A DNA stretch of 19,667 bases from Cephalothrix simula (Eukaryota > Nemertea > Palaeonemertea > Archinemertea > Cephalotrichidae), in contig JAXIUW010202509.1 of assembly GCA_035591015.1 (NCBI GenBank), positions 1 through 19,667 of the forward strand. The letters run 5' to 3'. Under the pieces are notes generated by a model. The model saw nothing but the letters and a program-made list of their open reading frames with translations, searched no databases and had not been told where the DNA came from. Each line of letters starts with the position of its first letter. The first letter of the stretch is position 1. Positions 8,466-19,444 of the stretch are shown piece by piece. The position numbers and the translations under genes are program-made.

Positions 8466-8501
8466 CCTTGGAGAAGGTTGGCGGACCAGGTCATGAACAA
8501 G
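8466..8501 (+). CDS. Candidate 36-nt microexon (12 codons)
   Basis: A strong acceptor (ctatattttgccctcattttccag, polypyrimidine-rich, ending 8465, with a branch-like ATTAAC about 25-30 bases upstream) abuts 36 bases that end AAG|gtcagt, a good donor. The length is a multiple of three, as expected for an in-frame cassette exon. In phase 0 it reads PWRRLADQVMNK. In one other phase it reads (x)LEKVGGPGHEQ(x). The third phase has a stop. I do not recognise the parent protein. A caution: the sequence also contains two perfect AGGTCA half-sites (8488-8493 and 8500-8505), so it might instead be a nuclear-receptor-like element. If real, the window lies inside a plus-strand gene with very large introns. 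Confidence 0.4.
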
Positions 8502-9853
8502 GTCAGTGTTTGCATTTTTTAAATTTTTTGCACTTTGCACTAAAATCAAAAATGTTTTCGAACATTTTATACACCAAAGCTTGACAGAACTCCATATTAA
8601 CCGTGGTTGTGGTTTTTCTACCTGCTTAGAAACACTAATTAACTAATGCACTTATAAGTTTTTTTGTTATATAGCACGAAACGTATCGTTTATAGGAATT
8701 ATACTGGTTCTTGAGCCTTAATTGACGTTAAACTGGTTCCAAACCTTACTTATCTTTACTATACGTAGAAGCGTATATGCGAGAACGATGGCGTAAGATT
8801 TTAACGTAAGGAGTTCGCTGATTGAGGTCTCTTCCTCAGATTATATGATATAGCTATTGGCCTGTGAAATTAATGATGAAAAAATACTAAGGAGTAGTTC
8901 AAACTCTTTATTAGTAATGCTAATTATGGCTAAAATAGTTGCAGGTCCCCTTTTCTGGTTTATTATAAAATGCCTTAAAGGCTAATTCAAAAAAAAACCC
9001 CTTAGGTAATGAGCTTTGCCGTTTTAAAATTTCTTACATAAAAGGATTTGTAAAACTTGTAACTCAAAAAATATTTGCTTTAGGCATCTAATTTTTTTAT
9101 TCACATATGGCTGAATTAATTTTTAAAAGAGCCCCTCAATGTTTTTTAAAGATGACTAATAATTCCTATTAAATATTTAACTGCACCCTAGCCAATTATC
9201 CAAAATGAACTAATTGTCTTGTACTATGAAGTGTATTAGGTATTGTCTTTAAAATTGTATGAGGCATTGTCTTAAAAATTGCCTCTCAATTCATCTGCTT
9301 GCGCTTGTCTCGCCTGTGTATGAAGTTAAGACATTAACCTTAAATTATATTATCGTGATCCTTAAATTATATATCATGATACCTTGGTAGTTAATCTGAA
9401 ATTCACTTGATTTAAGATAGTTGACTCAAATCCCATGACACTAGTTAAATGACGCAGAATTTACTCTTGATATGTAATTTAATTCAATAGTATTGAATTT
9501 GAAATAGTGATTAATAGAACCCCCTTTGCTGCATTATGGATTACCCATTATCTACTATTAATCTGCCATTAATACATGTATTGTTGATTAACGTATTTGT
9601 ACATTTGAGTACATACTAGGCCCATATTTTATGACAATTTTGTACATGCACTTTCAATTATTCTTATAAGTTGTTTCATAGCAACTGCAACATTCAAATA
9701 TGTTACAAGCATTAAAGAATTATGATAATAAAAATTAGTTAAATTCAAAGGCTCGTAGCTTAAATTTCAAATTAATTTGCTAAAAAGAACACAATTTTAA
9801 CTTTTTCTATGTTCTATACTAAATTTTGAGAAAAAATAATAAAAAATGATTTG
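8502..9853. other. Non-coding, no supported feature
   Basis: Very AT-rich. There is a small direct repeat, CCTTAAATTATAT, at about 9337 and 9360. One TACATGTA lies at 9573-9580. No exon-like or gene-like segment was found. It would be intron if the microexon at 8466 is real. Confidence 0.45.
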
Positions 9854-9916
9854 AATATTGTTTTGAAATTGAGCATTTATTGAGAAATATTGTTTTAAAA
9901 TTGAGCATTTATTGAG
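9854..9916. repeat. 32-bp tandem duplication
   Basis: AATATTGTTTTGAAATTGAG plus CATTTATTGAG (9854-9884) is repeated at 9886-9916 with a single G-to-A change. This is a recent local duplication in AT-rich DNA. Confidence 0.85.
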
Positions 9917-11394
9917 GTTTATTATCTTCTTTTCTTTTTTTTACAATACATATTTTCTCCGAATTTATGCGTCGTTTCAATTTTTCCGCCATCATCATCA
10001 TAATTTTGCATGTCTCTTTAATTTTTGCGATGTCCAGTTTTCTCCCAACTCTAGTATAAAGTTAAAACTAACTATCTAAAATTTTTATTAAAAGATTAGC
10101 TCTGCCCACACAGCTGTTTAAGCTGGCCCATTGTAACGTATGACAAAAATTTTATACATCTGGCTATATGTTATTATAGCTCTTTTATAGTGTAGATGTG
10201 TATTTCAATAGCTTGATGGGACAGAAAAGAGTGTTTTAAGAATGTCATATTTTTGATGGAGAGGTGTTTTTCAATTGGAGGCATCATATGAATGTAGTTT
10301 AATTATGTTATGCAAATTTGTCTCGGGGAAGTGTGGTTGAATGCGAAATGAAATTTGAAATCTTTGATTTCCTACCCAAAACATTTCAAAGATTTTGTTA
10401 TGGCATTTGATTTAAGTGATTTCCTGAAATTTGGCACATTTCGAGTGTTAGGATCGATTTATACTGATGTTGATGCAATCCATCAAAATCCATCAAACGT
10501 ATATTGAATGTAACTAAAGATACTAAAATAATGGTTTCGTTAATTGACAATGACTATGGGCATGGCCCATGGCTCAGCCCTATCATCTATTCGAAGATCT
10601 ATTAGGTTAACATTCGAAAGCCCCAGTGGTCCTTAATATCCTGTGTGTCGTGTCCGTAGATATATCACATTAACATTCATCCCTGGGCTTATTTTATCTG
10701 CAGCACTAAAAAGCCGCACATATATCCATAATATGGGAAAGGCATACTGAACCTCTTTACATGCCCATCCGTTGATTGAACGCACCACTCAGTTTGAGCT
10801 TAGCTCTGGGGATGCTCTACACCTCAGCGTTTTTCCACATTCTGTGTCGTCTTACTGCATTGCTGTCTGCATAGGTATTAGTGGGTTAGTCCCAAGTTAA
10901 CTTCTAATCAATTAACCTTTCTCGACGTTCTTTTTGGTTGAGAAGAAATGACGTTGAGTGTACTTGATCGTGTACATGATGGGGGTTGACTGTTTTGCTG
11001 TTATGCCTTTTAGACTAGGAGTTGTATAAATGTAGATACTCCAGGCTGTAGAAATGTAGACACTGATGATGGAAATCCTCGTACTTTCAGTGTTTAATAC
11101 TGCATCGCTTCAGTTTTTCAATTCCACTTGAAAACGAACATTTGTTGAGTGGGAAATCCGGGGTTTTATTTTATATATGCTAGAGTATGGATGTATGTTA
11201 TCCCAAGAGTAGCTTTAGAAGCAGCTCAGTGTAAGCTTAGTCAGTGTACCAGATGGGCTGGTGATGTCTATAAATTAAAGTCTACTTTACTTTGTCACAA
11301 TATCGGTAGCATACATACATGTATTCACATAGACAGTTTCTGGAAGTTGAATTCATTCAAATTAACGAGAAGATTTTTATTTAATGTACCTTAC
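9917..11394. other. Non-coding, no supported feature
   Basis: No convincing coding segment. There are small motifs only: a perfect 15-bp palindrome around ATGGGCATGGCCCAT (about 10556-10570) and a doubled ATCCATCAAA near 10480-10495. The frame at 11149-11406 has no known motif and runs into the minisatellite. Confidence 0.45.
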
Positions 11395-11408
11395 GTGTCC
11401 GTTTAATG

Positions 11409-11660
11409 TGCGCCACGTCATCACCCGATGTAAATTGTGTCATCATTTATTGTGTACTACATCATCATTCAATGCGTCCTACGTCATCAATAATGCGACC
11501 TACGCCATCCCTAAGTGCTGACCTAAAGCGCGCCACGTCATCACCCGATGTAAAATATGTCATCATATTATGTGCACTACGTCATCATGTATTGTGTACT
11601 ACATCATCATTCAATGCGTCCTAGGTCATTATTAATGCGACCTACGCCATCCCTAAATGT
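11409..11660. repeat. 22-bp minisatellite with a 120/142-bp higher-order period
   Basis: Basic units of about 22 bp share the form AATGTGTACTACGTCATCA. Five or six variant units make a block, and the block occurs twice. CGCCACGTCATCACCCGATG is at 11411 and again at 11531, exactly 120 bases apart. The block end GCGACCTACGCCATCCCTAA recurs at an offset of 142, so the second block has gained one 22-bp unit. Most units carry the CRE half-site ACGTCA. Because 22 is not a multiple of three, the frames through it are not conserved and it is not coding. Confidence 0.9.
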
Positions 11661-13193
11661 GTACCTTATAATAGGATTGTAGTTGAAATTCTTTTAAAAA
11701 TGCATACTTCATTTCTTTCATTTAAGACTAATCACATTTAAAAAATCAATTTTCATAAGAGATGCGATGATAATAGTTTCAATATCTAGTCCATTTTACC
11801 TATTATGTGCCATACCATCATCGAATACTGTGGCAAATTATGACATATTGAATTAAAACGTTTTAATACAAGAATACATTGCTCTTAGTGTTGTCAATTT
11901 GACACTTTCACAACTTAGCTGAACAAAGGTTTTTACCCCCTGGCTTTCTTGGCTTACACTTCTACAGCTGTCTGAAAATCTCCGGTCTCTTAAGCAGGTG
12001 GAAAATGCAGTGGATATTCCAAATTAACGTTGAAATGAGGACAAATTGTTTCTTAAATGTTTAATTTTGATGTCTTTCAAAATAAAGAACTCCGATCCAA
12101 AGAATCTTCAAGACTGTATCCTAGATATCTTTGTTCAAGGTGCATTTAGATGGTTTTTTCCAAATATGATATCAGTGATTCTGTTTTGTTACACCCTGTA
12201 AATGCCTGTATCTTAAAATCAAATCATTGTCAGTGTGAGATTCTAGAATAACTACATTTGTGACCAGTCTATTTGATTTAAGCAGCAGATTATTTCTTGT
12301 AAACATTTCGAACATGTTTGGGTTGGTCGAGAAAAGTGATCACCATTGTCCTCTCATATTTGAAGTATCTTTCTGTCCATCTCTAGTTTCACGATTGTAG
12401 CTCTGGTACTGGTTGATAAACTTATTAATAAATGGACTGGTAAACTTCTTATCTTTAGGATGTTTCTGTATTCCTTGGCACATCTGGGTTACTGTGTAAA
12501 TACTTAAGATGTTAGAGAGTTAGGACAAGGTCCTCGAGAAGCTTTTCCAAGCGGTCAGTAGATCTAGAGAGGACTTTAGTGGCTGGTGACAGCTGTTTAC
12601 GTGTTGGTTAGTCTTAACCACAAAGATACTTATGGTCAAGACAAAAAAAAATCATTTTGTTATTAATAAATGCGGGTACTTTCGCCCGTAAATTGAGCTC
12701 ACTGGCCCCAGTTTCGATCTGTGAAATATACTCTGCCAAAAATTATATTTAATAAGCTACGACCTTTAAAATTTTACCGCAATTTTCATCGCCATACAAA
12801 ATTCTCCTACAAGGAGGTGAAGGTCAAACCTTTTGGTAAGAAGAGGTTTCTCCATTGCTGGCAAGATTCTTATTGTGTGTAAATGATGTACGAAGAATCA
12901 TCTGTACTATTAAGAATTTTTTACATAATGGGTTGAACAAAAAGGCATCCACTGGGGACATTTGTTCCCAGTAATAAAAACTGTTCGAAGTAACTTCAGA
13001 CGAAGTTTAACAAACAATGGTACGGCAGAAGTTTATAATGTGCTAGACTCTAAATAGTGGGGAGCATGTATACTCATGTACAATCAAAATATTAAAGGTG
13101 TGATTATTCCTCAACCAGTGACCTCGTATTTGTATACACGGTGCCCTTGTGGATCCCGTAAAAAACACGAACCATGCAGGTAAAACCACATTA
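11661..13193. other. Non-coding, no supported feature
   Basis: No frame, exon or clear repeat that I can support. A short hairpin (CGGGTACTTTCGCCCG) lies near 12674-12689. Confidence 0.45.
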
Positions 13194-13499
13194 TTGGAAA
13201 GCTGGCACTGAGTTTGAATCTGTCTTATTTAGATTGGTACCCACTTCCGTTTTAATAATTAATTTTTGAATAGACTGGTTTAACAGCCCTTTTCTTGTAG
13301 AGGAAATAAAATGGGCAACAATCCAGTGAAGGTACGCCACTTCATTGGAAGGCCACTGCCTTGGAAAGTTGGAACCAGTCGTATCAATAGCCTATCATGT
13401 GCTATTGCTCATATTTAGATTCGTACCCACTTCCGTTTTCATAATAAGTTTTCAGATAGACTGGTTTGTCAGACCTTTACTTGTAAAGAAAGTAAAATG
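13194..13499. repeat. Diverged tandem duplication (~125-140-bp units)
   Basis: Unit A (13194-13318) and unit B (13361-13499) share, in order, TTGGAAAG-TGG, ATTTAGATT-GTACCCACTTCCGTTTT, ATA-ACTGGTTT, CAG-CCTTT-CTTGTA and GAAA-TAAAATG. The offset grows from 167 to 186 bases through a small insertion. A shorter echo of the unit start (ATTGGAAGGCCACTG) lies at about 13344. This is an old local duplication without coding content. Confidence 0.8.
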
Positions 13500-15650
13500 A
13501 AGTATTTTTATTTGTATTTTTGCTTTTGGATATAATGAAATTGATATGATCAGAGATTCACAGCTTTAAATACTGTAATACCTCCTGAATGTGAACTGGA
13601 TTATCATGCCTCTAGCTAAACTGAATCCTGACGTAGTGGATATTTATTCATGGATAAAAAATACAGAATAACATAAAAGATAGACTAATAAAATTTCCAA
13701 TTTGCTCCCGTAGCATCTATTAGAAACAGAAGGTCTCCTTTATTACTCTTAATTTATGCTGAATGTCTACCAATTTAACGATGGCATTCAAATATTCAGG
13801 AAATATATCATCTTTAGGAATTGACGATGCTGTTCTATAGAAATGATAGAAGAGTTGTACATGTATACTAGAAGATACTCTAACATTTGACGCTCCAAAG
13901 GAGTTTACTGACTCATTCAAGTCTTTAACACTAAGAAAGAGAACAGGGAATGATGTTTCTGTCTTACAGAAGGGTTTTTACCAAATGAAATGACACCTCA
14001 TTCCATTTACAAAGAATATAAAGATTTGTAATCTACTTTAAAACTCTCTCAAAACTTCTCAATGTCAAATTGTGTTTTGGGTGAGCCTTGATGGGACGCT
14101 TACTGTCCTGTAATGTCATAAGTTCTGACAGGTTCATTTTGAAGGCCGACAGCGCTTGCTTCACCATTAGCCGGATTGGTAGATAAGACTAAGAGTTTTT
14201 GACAATATTTTGTGATAATTCTTAGATTTTCGTAAATGGAGTTCCCTCTGATTTTATCATCATTGTGGTTGGAGTTTTAATCCTTGATGTTCGAAATGGG
14301 TTTGATTAAGAACAATTTCCTGCCGCATGCACTGAACGTTGGCAAAGGGATTAATAAATAGATTGGTCGTTGGACTGTGTACATATTAAGCATACCAAAT
14401 TATCTTGGTTAAAAACCTTTTATACATTGTAAAGCTTTAGGTATAAAGCAATGTAAATTAATTGATGGTTGTATGGTTTTATGAATGTGTTCATACATGT
14501 ATAATGAATTAAGCAATTTCTTCTTTGTCAAATAACCATGTGAGATGTGACGTCATTTCCTGATTCTGTTGTCAACAAAAATGTATTTGCTGCTTGGAGG
14601 TGTGTTGCAATTTCATCATCTAGATAGAAAAAAAGGAGTTGTATTTCTGGTTAATTGCATAACGAGTGCATTTTGTGTTTTTGAGTTCACAATTTAGTCT
14701 GTACCAATATTTCCATATATACATCGAAAGAGAAATTGTCAAGTGCGAGTGTGTATACAGGCCCTTAGCAGAGAGATCCCCGATGTACATTATGTAGAGT
14801 CCAACACCTGTGCCGTATTGCAAACAAGGGCTTCAATGAAACAGAGCTGTATTTTATTTGCATTCACGGGAAAACTTTTGTATTTGACAAAATTAATATG
14901 ACAAAAGATTTTATAGACAAAAATTATCATGAAATATAAATCACATCGGTGATTCAAAACTAAAAACGTCAAAATTTGCTTGCTTTTAGTTCTAGCAGAT
15001 GTTATTTAACTTAATTCATTAAAAAAGTACCACCTGACTAGGCTTTACTGTACATGTATAGCTTCGTTACTGGCATAGTATACCAGTACTATTTTAATAT
15101 CCTGAACAATTTTTCATCAAATATTATGGTTCAGTCTCGACTGAATTGGGAGCTTGTCAATCAAGTGAAGATGTATGTACACTATGGTAGAATTTTACAG
15201 AATCGGTCTACGATTATGACTCTCATTTTTACTAAACGATATTTTCTTTAACAGTCCATTTTTGTCATGACTTTGGTAAAATGTAATAAAGCGAATCATC
15301 CTCAGAATGCTGGAACAGCGTTGGAAGGTTTGATGCCTTCAATTTCCATTTGTATTGTTGTTTAAATCGCCATTCATTGAGGTAAGATTCACTGATGGCT
15401 TCAACGCAAACAAATTGTGCCGCCCGAGATGCATTCCTGGAGGAGTGTGATAAGAATGAATGCCCCAACTGATCAAATTCATTTTATTAACAGTAGGATA
15501 GGGCACTATTAGTCTAAACTTTGACCAAAAATGTACACCAATTCCTAGTGATACCTCTTCCTTTCCAAGAGTTCAAAAATGAATGGTTTTTAGGTGGATA
15601 ATATGAAGGAAACAGTCATTGGAAACCTATTGGTATATCTATAAAAACGC
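13500..15650. other. Non-coding, one CRE-ETS composite
   Basis: There are several short frames without motifs. TGACGTCATTTCCTG at 14548-14562 repeats the CRE-ETS arrangement of 2949-2963 with one base changed. A small hairpin (GCTTTA with TAAAGC) lies at 14423-14455. TACATGTA occurs at 13858, 14494 and 15051. No gene is supported. Confidence 0.45.
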
Positions 15651-16422
15651 TGTAGGCTCCGATTGGTCAGTTATAGTCTACCTAAGGGTCACTCTAAGTT
15701 GCAGAGTAGGAATCCTCTGCGCCCGCAAGGCCCTCCGGGAGATTATAGTTGGTTACATCCTCCAGGATTTCTCTACGTATAATTTAAAATGTTTATCACC
15801 TACAATTAAAGTAATAACCGTAAATATTTGACATTTCGTTTTCGCTGCCAAGAAATCAAAGTATCCCCCATTTACCACTTTATAACCGATCTACTTATCA
15901 AGATAAGCATCAAATAACCCTTCTCTACTTAATAACATTGATTTGGCTCTTTTACCTAATGTCATCAAACTTCAATCAGAAAGAATTGCCTTTCTAAACG
16001 CAATTTATTTTTGTTAAGAAGTACCATTCCTTTGTGTTGCCATTAGTAGCTTCCAGTTGAATTACTTTGATGTTGTATGGGAGCTAAGCAAGTGTTTCTC
16101 CTCCTTTGATGATGTTGTGCATCTATGCCATCTATGCTTTCACGGGCCACTTAGCCTATCTCCCTGGGTCAGGTGAGATTATTCTGATACACACACATGT
16201 TTCGAATCGAATTCCGATGGCATTCATTCTTCCTCTGTACTTCAACAGTCTCTAAATCAATAGCTCTCCACCACTTAAACACAAGATATCAATCAGTGCC
16301 GTGTTGATGTATTGGAATTCATTCAACCCATGATGGGGCTTTGATTACCCTACAGAAGAGAGGTCCAACCATTTAATGCCAACTTTCACACACAAAGAAT
16401 GCATGAATTAACCTTGCCCTGC
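15651..16422. other. Non-coding, locally GC-richer
   Basis: A perfect six-base-pair hairpin, GCAGAG-TAGGAATC-CTCTGC, occupies 15701-15720, followed by the GC-rich stretch GCCCGCAAGGCCCTCCGGGA. A possible 116-nt exon (16057-16172, ending CAG|gtgaga) is open in one frame but looks like no known protein, so I did not call it. Confidence 0.4.
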
Positions 16423-16518
16423 TTAAGTAGTGTGCAGTGGTGTATTTATCACTAATGTTGTAGCATTTAATTCTTGTTTACAATTGCGTGAAACGATTTC
16501 ATCTTCATGGTCCGCCAT
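16423..16518 (-). CDS. Candidate first coding exon, ATG inside a YY1 site
   Basis: On the minus strand CAAGATGGCGGAC (about 16522-16510) is a canonical YY1 site with the start codon embedded, a common layout at the 5' end of animal genes. The frame reads MADHEDEIVSRN and continues to a stop at 16425-16423 (31 codons). The acidic MADHEDE opening is typical of real N termini. A possible donor, ATT|gtaaac, follows the codons for MADHEDEIVSRN, so the real exon may end there (near 16482). An in-frame TAA lies 12 bases upstream of the ATG, which fixes the start. I do not recognise the protein. No CRE or ETS site is close, and upstream DNA is AT-rich apart from GGGCGC at about 16580. Confidence 0.35.
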   Translation of the reverse strand: MADHEDEIVSRNCKQELNATTLVINTPLHTT

Positions 16519-16523
16519 CTTGA

Positions 16524-17779
16524 ATAATTATTACAATACAGCATTTTAAAGAAATATTCTTAGTTAAAAAGCGCAATTCAGGGCGCAAAGTTTAGAAGGT
16601 TTTTTATTCTGTTTATGTGGCATGTCTTTACATTTCTCTGATTTCTAATACTAAAATCGCCCCTCTAAGGTATGTCAAATTCTAAATTAGTTGCAATAGT
16701 CTATTTAAATGTACTGTGTAAAGGTGTTCCATTTTTTGAAACCTCTTTGTTTTTCAAATCTTCAGCATTTGAAAACATTAAATCTTCACTTCGGTGGCTA
16801 TTCTCTTCTTTTCCCTTGTGAGTTTCAAATAACCCTTGGTATATCTTTCACTTACTTTGTTTAGTTTCATGGCCTTAGCGTCGTGTATTGCTATGACTGT
16901 ATTATAACCACGTAGTAGCTAGCCCCAAGGAGATAGATGTTGGCATGTATAGGAATCTTACTTGCGTGTCTCACTATGTTCTGGTGAATTGCACTCAAAA
17001 TAATCATCGTTATTACAAGGGATCTACGATTTAGCGCGTCTCTATGCTTTAAATGACTTAACCAGATTTTTATCCATGGTTATCATCAAGAATGGATCCA
17101 TTCTTTTTATCATGAATTCTTTGCTATAGTTAGAAAGCATCATTATATTGTTAAAATGAATGAAATAGTTGCATGTGAAATGTTTCAAAAAGGAAAAGCT
17201 CTTGGAGAAGATTTCAATTCCTGAAAACCATAAATATTAGGTACACCTGATTCTGTAATTATGTTTACAAATTATCAAAGAATAACATCACGCTCTAATA
17301 TAGTACACAGGTTTCAGAAATAAGTTACTGTACTCATATTGAAAATAGCAAAAATGGTTGCTCATTTAGGATCGCTCTATTATATTTTTTTGTTTTTGTT
17401 TCTAACATGTATTTGTATAGTTTTACATCCCTGTTTGGATATAGACGTTGCTATCTCTGAGTTTGACATAACTCCATGCCTTTAAGGACCAATGAAAAAT
17501 TCCAATTGATATTTGGAGTTTTGAATATGATCGATTCGAAATTCCTTTAGGTTCTAAGATACTACTGTGTGCATTTTATTCCTAATCCTTTGTATCACTG
17601 TGCGGGTGTAAAAATTGCGCTGTTTCTCTAAGATTTTTTGGGGGGATTTCTCAATTGTGATCAAATAAACACTTAATGCTCTCTTGAGCTGTTCCTCGCT
17701 TTTCTAGATTGAACATAGTTTGTATATACATTATTTGACGTTAAGCATCCTATTCCATTTTTATGGGCAATTCCAAACT
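16524..17779. other. Non-coding, no supported feature
   Basis: AT-rich. A splice-like pair (tcttcag at about 16765 and CTT|gtgagt at about 16817) encloses a short segment open in two frames, but the reading is not protein-like. Nothing else is supported. Confidence 0.4.
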
Positions 17780-17828
17780 CGCTGCTGCTGCTGCTGTTGC
17801 TCCTGCTGCGGCAGTGCTGCCGCCGCCG
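17780..17828. repeat. GCT/GCC triplet microsatellite
   Basis: (GCTGCT)n degrades through GTTGCTCCTGCTGCGGCAG into GCCGCCGCCG, about 49 bases. It stands out as GC-rich in an AT-rich setting. On the minus strand it lies in a 26-codon frame that is mainly alanine and glycine; there is no splice or promoter support for a gene. Confidence 0.8.
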
Positions 17829-17937
17829 ATCATGATAATGGTAATGATTGTATTGTTGCTATCGAACTGCTGTCTTATCTATTTCATTGTCATTATTAAC
17901 TTTTGTAAGACCTTGTGTCATATTTGTATATATAATT

Positions 17938-18010
17938 GAAAGATTGAGACCCCGAGAGCGCTTGGTGGTCCCAGTGATAGAACCCGCGCCCTTTCATGTC
18001 AAGTGACGTC
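17938..18010 (-). mobile_element. tRNA-derived SINE-like element, copy 2 (5'-truncated or diverged)
   Basis: On the minus strand it holds AAGGGCGCGGGTTCTATC (box B and T arm), then CTGGGACCACC, then the 20-base tail gctctcggggtctcaatctt, identical to copy 1 at 735-754. The box A half is not recognisable, and the 14-bp inverted terminus seen in copy 1 is absent on the 5' side, so the copy is truncated or strongly diverged there. The coordinates cover only the part that aligns. The minus-strand frame 18117-17896 is a by-product of this element. Confidence 0.7.
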
Positions 18011-18090
18011 TTGATAGGTACAGTAGCCTGATGAAGGCCATTTCTTGAGTCAGTTGGTTTTGTTTTTGAATTATATGAAATATGGAAATA

Positions 18091-18141
18091 GATATCAACA
18101 GAAACTAATAATCTCAATTGAGATCATTAGTTTCTGATATC
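18091..18141. repeat. 51-bp near-perfect palindrome
   Basis: Centred on CAATTG at about 18117/18118, the arms pair from 18091 to 18141 with one mismatch (18110/18125) and a three-base bulge (18096-18098). Each arm reads GATAT, then CAGAAACTAAT, then ATCTCAA. There is effectively no loop, which makes it a cruciform-prone site or a collapsed foldback element. It lies 80 bases from the SINE copy. Confidence 0.85.
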
Positions 18142-18290
18142 AATCAATGTGTAAGATTTTGGAAGAGAATATAATTAAATAAATCAGAACAAATCACTGG
18201 TCCGTTTGCTTGAGTCGGTTGTGTTTGTTTTAAAGTAAAACCATAGTAAAATGTAATTCAATATCACATGATGTTCAGTCATGCTCGATC

Positions 18291-18373
18291 AGTCTTGTTC
18301 TAAAGTCATTGGGACATCAGTCTGTGCTTTAGGTCTTGTTCTAAATGGTTATTGGGTCATCTGTCCGTGCTTT
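18291..18373. repeat. ~41-bp tandem duplication
   Basis: AGTCTTGTTCTAAA, CATTGGG, CATC, GTCTGTGCTTTA (18291-18331) is repeated in the same order at 18331-18373 with a few changes. A separate diverged pair, CTTGAGTC(A/G)GTTG with TTTGTTTT, lies at about 18045 and 18209. Confidence 0.75.
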
Positions 18374-18379
18374 ATCAGT

Positions 18380-19440
18380 TTCCGACCATTTAATATCATC
18401 ATTTCAAAATGTTGACATTACAAAACACACCAAGTAAGCATGGGTAATCCATGTAACTCGTCCATGTTGATACAAGTACCTCGATGATTTTCCTGATTCT
18501 GCAAATGGCGTTGAAAATAGCTGGCAAAGATGACCTTCAACTTTTTCTCTGAAACACTTATTTGTCAATTTTTATGGCTTTTTTGACTCATAATTGAGTA
18601 TGATTGTGTCAATTATTTAATTTGCTTTTCTTTATTGTTTCTATATTAGTTCATGATGTTCGTGAGGCAAATTTGCTCCATTAACTCTGTCAGAGAACCT
18701 TTAATAGTCAATTAGTGGCTCACATCGTTCTAAAGAGACCATATTGTTCATATATATTACAAAGAGTTGATTCCTCACCAGTTTAGCCGTGTTTAAGAGA
18801 CGTTTAATATATTGCTATGGGTAGCAAGCGTCTCGCAGGATTATATTCGTTTATAGAGAATCAGCCACAGTAATTGCTCTGTAGAGGACCTCTCGGAATA
18901 GATTCTGGCAAATCTGACAACCATGTTTACGGAATTCCCCATCTAATGATTGGGGATGACGCCATGTTTGATTGGGCATTGTAGGATTAGGTTGCCTTAA
19001 TGAAAACTGGGACAGTGACCGAAGGAAAGATGTTTAAGAGAATGAGATAGACTCAATGGCCATTTTATTGTAAGGGCATTCTTAGCCAATCACGGATCGA
19101 TTGCAAAATCACATGATAGTATCGAAATATCATTAGGACCGTATCGTTTTCGGATACAGCTATACTTGTTGATTAGATTTACACTACTATTTCGTGGTTG
19201 TAAATGACTTCGGCGTTGTATCGCTTAGCATCTGATATTGGGATTTTATGGCCGTCTAAGAATGGCAAATTATTTATATTCGATGCTTTCCGGAAATTGT
19301 GGTTTCGATTGACAAACACTGACCAAGAAGTCATTGATTTGTGTCACCATCAACAGCCCATCTTTATGTTATATACACGAAGATGCTCTTTAAATTATCT
19401 GTTCTCATTTCGCTTATACTAGGCCAATTACCTCATGAAC
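18380..19440. other. Non-coding, no supported feature
   Basis: The longest frame (19204-19422, plus) is 72 codons with no recognisable motif, and the ATG context TAAATGA is only fair. No repeat or splice-bounded exon is evident. Confidence 0.4.
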
Positions 19441-19444
19441 GTAA

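Noticed and set aside
11149-11624. Two frames leading into and through the minisatellite
   Set aside because: The 22-bp period shifts frame each unit, so coding constraint is impossible to support.
16057-16172. Possible 116-nt exon between cttccag and CAG|gtgaga
   Set aside because: Open in one frame with a good donor, but the acceptor is average, the reading resembles no protein, and such segments are expected by chance at this length.
16766-16817. Possible 52-nt exon between tcttcag and CTT|gtgagt
   Set aside because: Two frames are open and neither looks protein-like; length is not a multiple of three and no partner exon is visible.
17752-17832. 26-codon Ala/Gly-rich minus-strand frame
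   Set aside because: It is a translation of the triplet microsatellite without splice or promoter support.
17896-18117. 73-codon minus-strand frame
   Set aside because: It reads through SINE copy 2 and half of the palindrome.
19204-19422. 72-codon plus-strand frame near the right edge
   Set aside because: It looks somewhat protein-like but has no motif, no promoter upstream and no splice context; it may merely be chance.
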